A DNA stretch of 64,000 nt from a bacterium (GTDB lineage: Bacteria > Vulcanimicrobiota > Vulcanimicrobiia > Vulcanimicrobiales > Vulcanimicrobiaceae). The position numbers were made by a program, and so were the translations under genes. The notes beneath the pieces are model-generated. The model saw only the letters and a list, made by a program, of their open reading frames with translations, was not told the origin of the DNA and made no database searches. Of this stretch, positions 8,790 through 16,503 are shown piece by piece; the stretch's first letter is position 1, and each line of letters starts with the position of its first letter. The stretch spans positions 62,001-126,000 of the forward strand of contig JAJYRH010000001.1 of NCBI GenBank assembly GCA_021794205.1, given 5' to 3'.

Positions 8790-10117
8790 ACGAGCGGGGA
8801 GACCAGCGTCGGAGTTTCGGTAATGCGCCGGCGCCCGACGAGCGTGCCGAACGGCAGCATCGGCGGCTGGCGAAACGTCGCGATCGAACGAAAGAGCAGC
8901 TCTGCATAGAGTGCGTTCGCCCAACCGAAATCGGCGCGCGTGTAGCGCCACCACCCGTTGACGTAAAAACTTTCGTGGATGAGCCCGGCGTTACCGTCGG
9001 TCTCCGCGAGCTCGGTGATCGCTTCGGAGACCTCAGGCGACGAGGTGGAGGTGAGCGCGCGCGTGATGATGGAGAGCGGCCAGACGTTGTCGTACGGCGT
9101 ATGCGGGCTTCCGATTCCGGCGGCGTAGAGGCCGGAGAAATAATACGGATTGCTCGCGCTCAATACGAAATTTCGCGTCCGAACGTAGAGCGGGTCGTCG
9201 GTGCCGCACCAACCGATATAGGGAAGTGAGAGCAGGCTCGGTAGATTCGCGTCGTCCATGAGTTTCGCATGGCCGAGGCCGTCGACTTCGTAGGCATAGA
9301 TGCGCCGACCGGTGCGCGGATCTTCGACGATGCCGTACCGTTCGATGCCGATGTAGACCCGTTCCGCGAGCGAGAGCGCGCGGTCCGCCAGCGCGCGGTC
9401 GTGCCATCCGCTCTCGGCGAGCGATCGGAGTTCTTCGAGAGCGATCACCGCGAGTGCGTTTTGCGGAATGTTGTAGCGGTAAACCACCGGATCATCGGAG
9501 GGGCGGAAGGCGCTCCAGATCATCCCCGCGTTGGGATTGTACGCGGGGTGCGTCCACGTTTTGTACGGATAGCGATACGAACTGCAGGTCGCGTGCTTGC
9601 GTTCGCAGGCATAGGTGGCGACGATCGTCGCGAACGCGCGGTGCAGCGACGGCGTAAAGATGCTGCGGTCGTACGTCTCGTTGTAGTAGGTCCACGCTAG
9701 AAGCACCGGCCAGGCGAGCGAATCGATCTCCCACTTGCGCTCCCAAATGTGAAAATCGGCCTGAAAGGCATTCGCGTATGGGTCGGTATCGATATCGAGC
9801 GCTTCCCTCGCGATCGCGCCGCGGACGCGCAACGCAACCGGTTGATAGTAACGAACGAAGGGGATATAAGGTATCGTCTGCGCGGCGGAATCGCGTAGCC
9901 ACATCGCCGGAATATCGCCGGTCTGCACGTACGTCGTTCCATCGGGCTGCGGGAAAAAATCGGTCAGCAACGTGTGAAAGAGCGTCCGCGGATCGATCGT
10001 TTTATGCCGGTGCCCGGTGAGTGGAACGATTAATTGCCAGGCCCGAACCGGCCGCGGAGCGAGCCCGAGCGCGAACGCGACTGCGAGCGCCCAGGCGATT
10101 CTCTTGCGCGCGCTCAC
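8714..10117 (-). CDS. Secreted glycoside hydrolase family 125 (exo-alpha-1,6-mannosidase)
   Basis: This encodes 467 residues starting at a GTG that overlaps the stop of the upstream serine hydrolase gene (GTGA), which fixes the start. The first ~26 residues are a signal peptide with a likely cleavage after PVRA. The body matches GH125 (fungal Mug157/bacterial exo-alpha-1,6-mannosidase): TGDIPAMWLRDSAAQ near residue 70, NPNAGMIWSAFRPSDD, and GLIHESFYVNG, whose Glu is a plausible general base. Family members release mannose from alpha-1,6-linked mannans or N-glycans, so this may degrade fungal or plant mannan outside the cell. The C-terminus overlaps the photolyase-like gene tail to tail. Confidence 0.87.
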   Translation of the reverse strand: MSARKRIAWALAVAFALGLAPRPVRAWQLIVPLTGHRHKTIDPRTLFHTLLTDFFPQPDGTTYVQTGDIPAMWLRDSAAQTIPYIPFVRYYQPVALRVRGAIAREALDIDTDPYANAFQADFHIWERKWEIDSLAWPVLLAWTYYNETYDRSIFTPSLHRAFATIVATYACERKHATCSSYRYPYKTWTHPAYNPNAGMIWSAFRPSDDPVVYRYNIPQNALAVIALEELRSLAESGWHDRALADRALSLAERVYIGIERYGIVEDPRTGRRIYAYEVDGLGHAKLMDDANLPSLLSLPYIGWCGTDDPLYVRTRNFVLSASNPYYFSGLYAAGIGSPHTPYDNVWPLSIITRALTSTSSPEVSEAITELAETDGNAGLIHESFYVNGWWRYTRADFGWANALYAELLFRSIATFRQPPMLPFGTLVGRRRITETPTLVSPLVQFENSGTIFAALAAVLNARRESDQ

Positions 10118-11193
10118 CGGAGCGGATCGCGAATGTCGAGCGCGCGTGCGAGGATGCTTCTCGCCAACGGCGTGAGATCGACGCGGTCCGCGTTGGTGAG
10201 GAGCACGAGGTCGAGATCGTCGCGTCGGAGATGCACGGCGATGCTGGAATACCCTGCGACGTAGCCGCGAACCAGCCAAGCCGAGCGACCGAAAATGCGC
10301 GTCGTCCCAAAGCCGTCGCCGTACGCGCTCTCGCCGCCGCCGGGCAGTGCGACCGGCGGGAGCGTCGCCGCGAGCCAATCGTGCGAGAGGATCTCGCCGC
10401 CGAAAAATGCTGCGTACCAACGAAGCAGATCGGGAACGTTCGATGCGAGATCGGCGACGCCGAATCCCAAGGTCGGCGATCCCGCCGGGACGTTTCCGCG
10501 AGCGTAGGCCGCGAGCGGTTCAAAGGCCGGCCAGGCGACCGCGGTCGCGCGTTCGTGGAGCGGTGCGAGGATGTTTTGCTGGAGGAACTGCTGATATGGC
10601 CGGTGCTCGGCCTCCTGAACGGCGAGCGCGAGCGCGAGATAATCGCTGTTCGAATAGGCGGCGCGCGTGCCGGCTGCAAACGCGCGCGGAGCCTTCAGCG
10701 CCTCAGCGTAGAGAGCGTTCGGAGCGATCGGTTCGCGCCGCTCGGGCGAGAAGCCGGGAAGGTTCGCGTAATCGGCGAGTCCCGCCGCCATCGCGAGCGC
10801 CTCTCGGACGTTCGCTTCCGGGTCGCCGGGCAACGGCGTCGAAAACGAGAGCGCTCCCGAGCGAATCGCCAGCAGCGTCGCCGCGGCGGTGAACGATTTC
10901 GTCAGCGATCCGATTGAGAAAATCGTCGTCGATCGGACGCGCGCGCGCGCGCCGGGGCGCAGTACGCCGTAGCCCCGCTCGTAGAGCGGGTGCCCTTCGC
11001 GCGCGATGCCGAGCGCGAGCCCCGGGATCGAATGGTCGCGCATCACGTAGGCGACGATGCGGTCGATGCGCGCTTCGCGCACGACTCCGAGCGTCGCCGC
11101 AGCTGCGGGTACGGAGAACGCGCAGAAAAAAGCCGCGGCGAGCAGGGCGGCATCGGCAAAGGTGCGGCGTCCGCGCCGCGAAGAGAGTCGCAT
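10114..11193 (-). CDS. Secreted serine hydrolase, class C beta-lactamase family
   Basis: This encodes 359 residues with an N-terminal signal peptide (hydrophobic about 14-33, AAA-type cleavage). The serine nucleophile motif SxxK is seen as SLTK in SIGSLTKSF, and the Tyr motif YxN as YSN in AAYSNSDYLAL. This is the PF00144 fold shared by esterases, D-aminopeptidases, DD-peptidases and AmpC-like enzymes; the substrate cannot be told. It is translationally coupled to the GH125 gene behind it. Its ATG shares the bases CATG with the divergent gene at 11192, so any promoter must lie inside that neighbour's coding region. Confidence 0.85.
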   Translation of the reverse strand: MRLSSRRGRRTFADAALLAAAFFCAFSVPAAAATLGVVREARIDRIVAYVMRDHSIPGLALGIAREGHPLYERGYGVLRPGARARVRSTTIFSIGSLTKSFTAAATLLAIRSGALSFSTPLPGDPEANVREALAMAAGLADYANLPGFSPERREPIAPNALYAEALKAPRAFAAGTRAAYSNSDYLALALAVQEAEHRPYQQFLQQNILAPLHERATAVAWPAFEPLAAYARGNVPAGSPTLGFGVADLASNVPDLLRWYAAFFGGEILSHDWLAATLPPVALPGGGESAYGDGFGTTRIFGRSAWLVRGYVAGYSSIAVHLRRDDLDLVLLTNADRVDLTPLARSILARALDIRDPLR

Positions 11194-12010
11194 GGTTCAC
11201 CGCCGCTTTGCGCTCGTCTTCGCGCTGCTCCTGGTCGGTGTCGCCTCGGGGCCGACGCCGAGCCCGTCGCCGGTGCCGACGCGCCCGCCGAGCCTCTTGC
11301 GGCGGCTTGAAAATTTTTTCATGCTGCACGGCGTGCATCCGCCCCCGCGGCAACCGGCGGGCAGCCCGCTCCCCAAGAGTTATCCGATCCACGGTTCGAT
11401 GATCGTGCGTCCCGACGCCGCGGTACGGGTGAGTTGCGGGCGTGGCTTCGTCGCGTGTTATATCCACGTGATCGCGACCGCGCAGAACAACGCGCGTCTC
11501 GAAGGGGTGCTCTGGGGCCCGAAGGCATTGCTCGTGCACTTGCACGTAACCGGTTCGCCGCGTTCGCCGCATTTTTGGCTCGGCGTCGATAACCGCTACG
11601 CATCGCGCGATCGCGCGCACGCCTATCTCCGCGCGCGGCTCTACGTGCCGGTCGCCGCATCGATCGACGGGACCGGAATACGCGGCGCCTACGACGTGAG
11701 CGGCCTTCGCGGAGCGTGTACGTTCGATGTCGCCTCGATGGATATCGGCGTCGCCGGATGCTCGAAACTCGATGCGATGACCGTCGCGGGAAGCGTGAGC
11801 GTGACGTTACTTCCGGGGATCTGGCCCGACGTTCGCGTGCGCACCGAGAGCGGTGCTATCGCGCTGACCGTACCTGCGGGCTTTCGGGGGCGGGTGCACG
11901 CGCGCTCGCTGGAAGGGAACGTTCGCAATCCGCTCGATGCGGGCTTCGACGAAGGCCGCTTGGACCTGCAATCGCTCTCGGGACGGATCGACGTACGCGC
12001 GAACCCCTGA
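11192..12010 (+). CDS. Secreted DUF4097-like beta-repeat protein
   Basis: This encodes 272 residues. The ATG at 11192 follows an AAGAGAG ribosome-binding sequence and begins a good signal peptide (ALVFALLLVGVAS). A Pro/Ser/Thr-rich linker follows. The C-terminal ~120 residues show the short repeated strands of the DUF4097 'putative adhesin' family (ASMDIGVAGC, VRTESGAIALTVPAG, SLEGNVRNP, LQSLSGRIDV). It ends in the same way as the protein at 13659-14429 (GRV..S..G.V.NP...G...L.L....G.I), so the two are paralogous in that domain. The function of DUF4097 proteins is not established. Confidence 0.7.
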   Translation: MVHRRFALVFALLLVGVASGPTPSPSPVPTRPPSLLRRLENFFMLHGVHPPPRQPAGSPLPKSYPIHGSMIVRPDAAVRVSCGRGFVACYIHVIATAQNNARLEGVLWGPKALLVHLHVTGSPRSPHFWLGVDNRYASRDRAHAYLRARLYVPVAASIDGTGIRGAYDVSGLRGACTFDVASMDIGVAGCSKLDAMTVAGSVSVTLLPGIWPDVRVRTESGAIALTVPAGFRGRVHARSLEGNVRNPLDAGFDEGRLDLQSLSGRIDVRANP

Positions 12011-12027
12011 ATCGGGGCGCCTATGGT

Positions 12028-12205
12028 GTGAAGGATTTTTAGGCGCGATAGAACTCTGTGCCGACGAGAAAAATGCCTCCGCCACGTTCGAGTGCGTTCG
12101 TTACGTCGAGCCCCCCGTTCCCCTGCGCGAGTACGAGCATTTATATTCCAACAAAGGGCGCGACTGCAGTAAAAAGCAGATAGAGCGCGCGTGTTTTCTG
12201 CTCAG
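12028..12205 (-). pseudogene. Decayed copy of the small membrane-protein gene at 12624-12845
   Basis: The sequence aligns along its length with the intact gene at 12624-12845, including a 24-base identical block (12087-12110 versus 12690-12713). Reading on the minus strand in the same frame, a TGG Trp codon of the intact copy is TAA here (12141-12143), and the codon after YRA is also TAA. The N-terminal part before about 12205 is no longer recognisable. It is therefore a duplicated, non-functional remnant; the order of duplication and decay cannot be told. Confidence 0.75.
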
Positions 12206-12623
12206 CGGTCGATCTGCTCGCCGACGTTCAGGGACGAAGGCCCAGATATTAATAATGCTCGTGGACACGCAATTGTCGTCGGGGATGTTGTCTTGCAAGA
12301 GCGTGAGCGATTTCGGCGATCCCATGCAGACGGCGCTTCCTGTCGGCGGCGCTAACTTCCGAAAAGCGGTGGCTTCCTGGCGCAGAAATTGCAGACATTA
12401 GAAACACGCTAGCCAGTATCGTTGGTTCCTTTACGCTTATGCGGGCCCAGCCCTTTATGACGGGGTTCCTAGCGACGACCCTTGAGAGATTTTTGGCGGA
12501 GGAAAAAGGTGTGCGAACGAAGGGCGCATCGAGGTACGTGCGAAGCCGTGATATAGACGTCGTTTGCACCTCGATGTTCGACCTCAGCCGTCCGGTGCGT
12601 GTGCCGTGCGGATCGAGTGTAGC
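12206..12623. other. Lower-GC region without a supportable gene
   Basis: About 420 bp between the pseudogene and the intact small membrane-protein gene. GC content is visibly lower than in the neighbours. Open frames of 62 codons (12439-12627, plus) and 106 codons (12249-12569, minus) exist, but neither has a ribosome-binding site, a recognisable domain or convincing composition. It may be decayed sequence left by the duplication. Confidence 0.4.
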
Positions 12624-12845
12624 CTAGGTTGTAAAGGCCTTATAGGCGCGATAGAGCCCTATGCCGATGAGCAAAACGCCGCCGCCCCATTCGAGTGCGT
12701 TCGTTACGTCGAGTTCTCCGTTCCTTGGCGCGTGTACGAGCGTCCAGATTCCAACAAAGAGCACAACTACAGACATAAGTAGATACAGCGCACGTTTTTT
12801 TCGACCGAGGCCGGAGTCGCTCGCGTTTGGCATCATAGGTGGCAT
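12624..12845 (-). CDS. Small two-helix membrane protein
   Basis: This encodes 73 residues with two predicted membrane helices: ALYLLMSVVVLFVGIWTLV (about 19-37) and GGGVLLIGIGLYRAY (about 54-68), joined by a short polar loop containing DVTNALEWG. The N-terminal segment is basic (GLGRKKR), favouring N-terminus inside. It overlaps the end of the Gly-rich lipoprotein gene by 13 bp, so the two form an operon. A decayed paralogue lies at 12028-12205. The size and position behind a small secreted protein would suit an immunity or anchoring partner, but that is speculation. Confidence 0.65.
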   Translation of the reverse strand: MPPMMPNASDSGLGRKKRALYLLMSVVVLFVGIWTLVHAPRNGELDVTNALEWGGGVLLIGIGLYRAYKAFTT

Positions 12846-13480
12846 CCTTGTAGGGCGGCGTTGTGTTGGTCAAGGGAGAGTTGAGCTTGAGCAGCTTCGA
12901 GTGCGTTGTTGGCGGCTAGAACCGCGAAACCCGCAGCTAAGACTGCGGCGCTTACGGGCAGCGTTCCAATCCCTAAGGTCAGGAGGGTTTCGATGCTGTC
13001 GCTACCTGAGAGCGCTATTAGTGCGGCCAACGCGGCTGCGAGATTTTCCTGATCGGCGGCGACGTTCATTTCATCGATTTTAATCTGTTCAAGTGACGTA
13101 TGCCCGCCCCCGCCACCGCATCCGCCGGTCGACATTTTTGCGTGGGCCAGATCGGCACTTGTTGGGATCGTTCCTTTATCGATGAACACTCTTCCGTTCG
13201 CGAAGCGATTGATGGCCGCCCCCTCAGTGTTAAATGACAACTGGTCGACGAGCCTCCCATTGACGTAAATATTGTATCCCGAGGCCGTTTTTACGACTTT
13301 CTTGGTGACACTAGCAGCACTTGCAGCGTTGGGCATCATGGCCGTACCAGTGTGCGCACACGCAGTGAGACCGAAGCTCAGCAACGTCACTGCGGCTAGA
13401 GCCCTTTGTATACTTTGGCGGTAGCTAGTCGGTTTGGATTCGCTCGAGGTTTCAAGGTGTTTCTCAGCTGAGAATTTCAA
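12833..13480 (-). CDS. Gly-rich lipoprotein or secreted protein of unknown function
   Basis: This encodes 215 residues. A long charged n-region (about 25 residues) precedes a hydrophobic stretch ending in the lipobox-like LTAC (Cys about 41), so the product is probably exported and perhaps lipidated. The middle has SGYNIYVNGRLVDQL. A metal-binding-looking run GGCGGGGGH lies near residue 121. The C-terminal third is hydrophobic and Ala-rich (two stretches, about 148-160 and 168-190), like a membrane hairpin. No known family is recognised. It is co-transcribed with the 73-residue membrane protein. Base composition is lower in GC than flanking genes, hinting at acquisition. Confidence 0.6.
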   Translation of the reverse strand: MKFSAEKHLETSSESKPTSYRQSIQRALAAVTLLSFGLTACAHTGTAMMPNAASAASVTKKVVKTASGYNIYVNGRLVDQLSFNTEGAAINRFANGRVFIDKGTIPTSADLAHAKMSTGGCGGGGGHTSLEQIKIDEMNVAADQENLAAALAALIALSGSDSIETLLTLGIGTLPVSAAVLAAGFAVLAANNALEAAQAQLSLDQHNAALQGCHL

Positions 13481-13520
13481 AATAGCTCCCTAAATGTAAA
13501 TAGAAAATTCCGGAGGCGAT

Positions 13521-13553
13521 GCCTGCGGATTGACGCAGGCTTCCCCCCCCCCC
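13521..13553. repeat. Hairpin followed by an 11-C homopolymer
   Basis: A perfect 7-bp stem GCCTGCG/CGCAGGC (13521-13527, 13534-13540) with loop GATTGA is followed by TT and eleven consecutive C (13543-13553). It lies between the divergent genes starting at 13480 (minus) and 13659 (plus). Such a long homopolymer can vary in length by slippage and may change promoter or leader spacing. Confidence 0.6.
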
Positions 13554-13658
13554 AGAAAACCCTTCGAGGGCGCGTGGAATATTTTGGGAGAACGCTCCGC
13601 CGCCCGAACCCCTGAAACTTTTATTTGGCCCCCGCGTACAGTAGGCGGAGGTTGAAAC

Positions 13659-14429
13659 ATGAACGCTACGGCAACGCCCAGTCACAGCACGCTCTTACGC
13701 TCCCTCGCCCTCGCGGCGATGCTCGGCGCCGCCCTCTTCGGCTTCGCTCGCGGATCGGTCGACCGGACGTTGCAGCAGAGCGCCTCGGTCGCAAAAGGTC
13801 GGCGCGTCGTCTTCGATTGTTCGAAAGCGCGCGTCTCCTGCGACATCTCCGCAATCGGCTCCGCGACGCAGCAGGTGCAGGTGACGGCGAACGTCTCAGG
13901 CCCCGATTCCGCTAACGTCGAGATTTTGCGCGAGCCCGGAAGCGCGCATTTCGTCGTCGCGCTCAAGGACCAGCCGACGGATTCGACCTCGCTCTGGTCG
14001 GTCGTCGGTCGAGCGTTCCATCCGTCGACGTGGTATCGACCCAATGCCTACGCAACGGTAGCGCTGCGCGTACCCGCCGATAGCGAACTCGCGATCTCCA
14101 ACACCAACGATCGCATTCACGTGCGCGGCGTTCGCGCGCGCCTCTCGCTCTCCGATGTGAATGGCAGCGTTTGGACGAGCGATAGTGCCGACGTGCGTGC
14201 CGCCACCGTGAACGGCTCGCTCTATCTCTCGCTCCCCGCCGCGACGCCGGAGGTCGATGCGAGCAGCGTGAACGGCAAAATCGTCCTCACCCTCGCCGGG
14301 GATTTTACCGGGCGCGTCTCGACCTCGACGGTGAACGGGCACGTCAGCAATCCGTTCGGCAGCGGGAGCGGCGCCGGGCAGCTGAAACTCTCGACGGTGA
14401 ACGGGAGCATCACCCTTCAGCGCATTTAA
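13659..14429 (+). CDS. DUF4097 family exported protein
   Basis: This encodes 256 residues with ribosome-binding site GGAGG seven bases before the ATG. A hydrophobic N-terminus (LALAAMLGAALFGFA, about 12-27) is a signal peptide or single membrane anchor. The rest is the DUF4097 repeat fold: short beta strands with recurring V-N-G turns (SDVNGSVWTS, ATVNGSLYL, SSVNGKIVL, STVNGHVSN, STVNGSITL), each about 20 residues apart, which suggests a right-handed beta-helix or solenoid. The two Cys at about 49 and 55 may form a disulfide. It is related to the product of 11192-12010. No function is established for the family. Confidence 0.8.
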   Translation: MNATATPSHSTLLRSLALAAMLGAALFGFARGSVDRTLQQSASVAKGRRVVFDCSKARVSCDISAIGSATQQVQVTANVSGPDSANVEILREPGSAHFVVALKDQPTDSTSLWSVVGRAFHPSTWYRPNAYATVALRVPADSELAISNTNDRIHVRGVRARLSLSDVNGSVWTSDSADVRAATVNGSLYLSLPAATPEVDASSVNGKIVLTLAGDFTGRVSTSTVNGHVSNPFGSGSGAGQLKLSTVNGSITLQRI

Positions 14430-14483
14430 TTCGGTCGGTGCGGCAGGTGCCCGCGAGCGACGGATAGCACCGAAGCCGACGAG

Positions 14484-15389
14484 ATGCTCAGCCTCGAAAA
14501 CCTTCTTGTTGAATTCGATGCCGGTCGCCCGCGCGGGCTCGCGCGGGCGATTACGCGTGCGGAATCCGGCGACGGCGCCTCCCTCATGCGTTCGCTCTAC
14601 GCGCGCACCGGTAGGGCGCTCACGATCGGGCTCACCGGGCCGCCGGGCGTTGGAAAATCGACGCTCACCTCGGCGTTGGTGAAAAAGGCGCGCAGCCTCG
14701 ATAAAAGCGTCGGCGTGATCTCGGTCGACCCGTCATCGCCGTTCTCGCACGGCGCGTTGTTGGGCGATCGCATTCGGCTCACCGAGCATTTCGTCGATCC
14801 CAAGGTCTTCATTCGTTCGATGGCCGCGCGCGGACATCTCGGCGGCGTTTCGGGAGCGACCGGCGACGCCGTGTTGTTGATGGATGCGTTTGGTCTCGAC
14901 GTTATTATTGTCGAGACCGTCGGCGTCGGGCAAAGCGAGATCGAGATCGCCGAACTCGCACAGAGTACGCTCGTTGCCTTGCAGCCGGGGAGCGGCGATT
15001 CAATTCAGGTCCTCAAAGCCGGAATCATGGAGATCGCCGATATCTTCGTCGTCAACAAAGCCGACCACCCGATGGCGAATCAACTCAAGCGTGAAATTCG
15101 CTCGATGATGGAGATTTTGCAGTACGGCGCCTGGGTGCCGGAATTAGCGATGACGCAGGCGTTGGAAGGCACCGGCATCGACGAGTTGTGGAGCGCGATC
15201 GAACGGCATCGCGCCTATCTCTTCGAGAGCGGTGAGATCGTGCGGAAACGTCGCGCCGCGTTCGACCATCAAGTGCGTCAGCTCGCACTTGGAAAGCTGC
15301 AGCATCGCCTCGATGCCGCGATCGCCGCGCACCCCGATCTTTCGATCGATCCGTACGCGGCGTCGGAGCGGATTCTCGCGGAGTTCTAG
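14484..15389 (+). CDS. meaB: MeaB-type GTPase chaperone of B12 acyl-CoA mutase
   Basis: This encodes 301 residues of the MeaB/ArgK G3E GTPase family. Walker A is GPPGVGKST (about 53-61), the Mg-binding segment is VDPSSPFSHGALLGDR, and the guanine-specificity motif is NKAD. MeaB docks on adenosylcobalamin mutases, gates cofactor loading and guards against inactivation. The mutase subunits it should serve lie 1.1 kb downstream (16504-18745), separated only by the oppositely oriented gene 15386-16405. The stop overlaps that gene's stop by 4 bp. The older name ArgK (arginine transport kinase) should be ignored. Confidence 0.93.
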   Translation: MLSLENLLVEFDAGRPRGLARAITRAESGDGASLMRSLYARTGRALTIGLTGPPGVGKSTLTSALVKKARSLDKSVGVISVDPSSPFSHGALLGDRIRLTEHFVDPKVFIRSMAARGHLGGVSGATGDAVLLMDAFGLDVIIVETVGVGQSEIEIAELAQSTLVALQPGSGDSIQVLKAGIMEIADIFVVNKADHPMANQLKREIRSMMEILQYGAWVPELAMTQALEGTGIDELWSAIERHRAYLFESGEIVRKRRAAFDHQVRQLALGKLQHRLDAAIAAHPDLSIDPYAASERILAEF

Positions 15390-16405
15390 TACCCCACGGC
15401 GGTGGAATCGCCGAACGCGATCACCGGGCAGTTGACGAAGAAGCCGGCCGGCTTCGGCGAGAGGGCGGAGAAGGCGTCGTACGACGTAATGCGCGCTTTT
15501 TGCGGAGTAGCGACGACCTGCACGCCCCAGAGCGGCGAGTAGGCGTTGCTCGCATAGAGATGCGCGACGTTCGGGACGAGCGAGAGGATATTGAAGGGCG
15601 CGCTCAAGCGCGCGGCATTCGCCCAGGTCGCATCGGCACGTAACGGCGTGTGCAGCGTGAGGTACTTCAAACCTTGTCCGTCGCGCGCGCCGGTCGGGCC
15701 GTCGACGATGACGCCGATCGGAATCGTCGCCGCGATCTGCGCCTTCGCGAGCCGCGGGACGTAGGTGGCGCGTTCGACGGTCGCCGCGACCGGGTTCGAT
15801 GCATCGGGACTGATGTAATAGATCGGTTTCCCGTCGAAGAACCCACGCGCGAGGGCGAGCGTCACCGTCATGTTTTTCGTATCGATCGCGAGCACGCGAT
15901 CTTCAGTGTTGCGGTGGTGCGTGACGTCGAACGGTCCGTTCCCGGTCGCAACGATCGGTGCGTTGAGAACGCCGCGCTCGCCGCGCACGCGGACGAACGG
16001 CGAGTAGTTCGCATCGGCGATGCCGCCGGGCTGTGCAACGCTCGGCGGAAAACCGGCCGCCGAAGGAACGAAGATCCGCGTCGGTGCGAAGTTCGGCGCG
16101 CCCGAAAAGACGAGGCGGCCGCCTACGCGCCGCGCGCGCTGCGTCGCGGCAGCGCCGATCGCCGCTAAACTCGGCGCGTAGATGACGTGGAGACGGCGAG
16201 CGGTCGCCGCATTCGAAGCGTCGGTGACGACGTACCACACCGTCTCGCCATGCGCGCTCCCGCGGTAGAGCGGGAGGACGGCGGTATGGTTGGTGGTGTC
16301 GACGGAGAGCGTGCTGGGGAGAATCTTCTCGTTCGCGGCCCGGGCGTGGGCTCCGAGGGAGAGGGTAGCGAGGATGGCCGCGAAGGCGGCGATAGAGTAT
16401 TTCAT
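15386..16405 (-). CDS. Secreted protein of unknown function
   Basis: This encodes 339 residues. AGGAGG lies four bases before the ATG and a clear signal peptide ends at AHARA (about 23). The mature protein has a duplicated motif, ETVWYVVTDASNA (about 55) and KPIYYISPDASNP (about 200), with similar surrounding strands, suggesting two related domains of about 140 residues. These segments recall secreted archaeal and bacterial proteins of unknown role. No catalytic motif is visible. It interrupts the meaB-mutase gene group on the opposite strand. Confidence 0.65.
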   Translation of the reverse strand: MKYSIAAFAAILATLSLGAHARAANEKILPSTLSVDTTNHTAVLPLYRGSAHGETVWYVVTDASNAATARRLHVIYAPSLAAIGAAATQRARRVGGRLVFSGAPNFAPTRIFVPSAAGFPPSVAQPGGIADANYSPFVRVRGERGVLNAPIVATGNGPFDVTHHRNTEDRVLAIDTKNMTVTLALARGFFDGKPIYYISPDASNPVAATVERATYVPRLAKAQIAATIPIGVIVDGPTGARDGQGLKYLTLHTPLRADATWANAARLSAPFNILSLVPNVAHLYASNAYSPLWGVQVVATPQKARITSYDAFSALSPKPAGFFVNCPVIAFGDSTAVGY

Positions 16406-16503
16406 GGTCCTCCTAACGCACGATGTAGGCGCGCCGGATTCCCGGAGTTCGGAATTCTCCCCGCTCAGGAAACGGGGCTCGCGATAGCGAAACGGGGGAG
16501 GTC

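Noticed and set aside
10118-10420. 101-codon N-terminal extension of the GH125 frame
   Set aside because: The extension lies inside the serine hydrolase gene and is Arg-rich; a signal peptide begins right at the GTG at 10117.
12249-12569. 106-codon minus-strand frame and a 62-codon plus-strand frame (12439-12627)
   Set aside because: No ribosome-binding site, no domain and unconvincing composition in a region next to a pseudogene.
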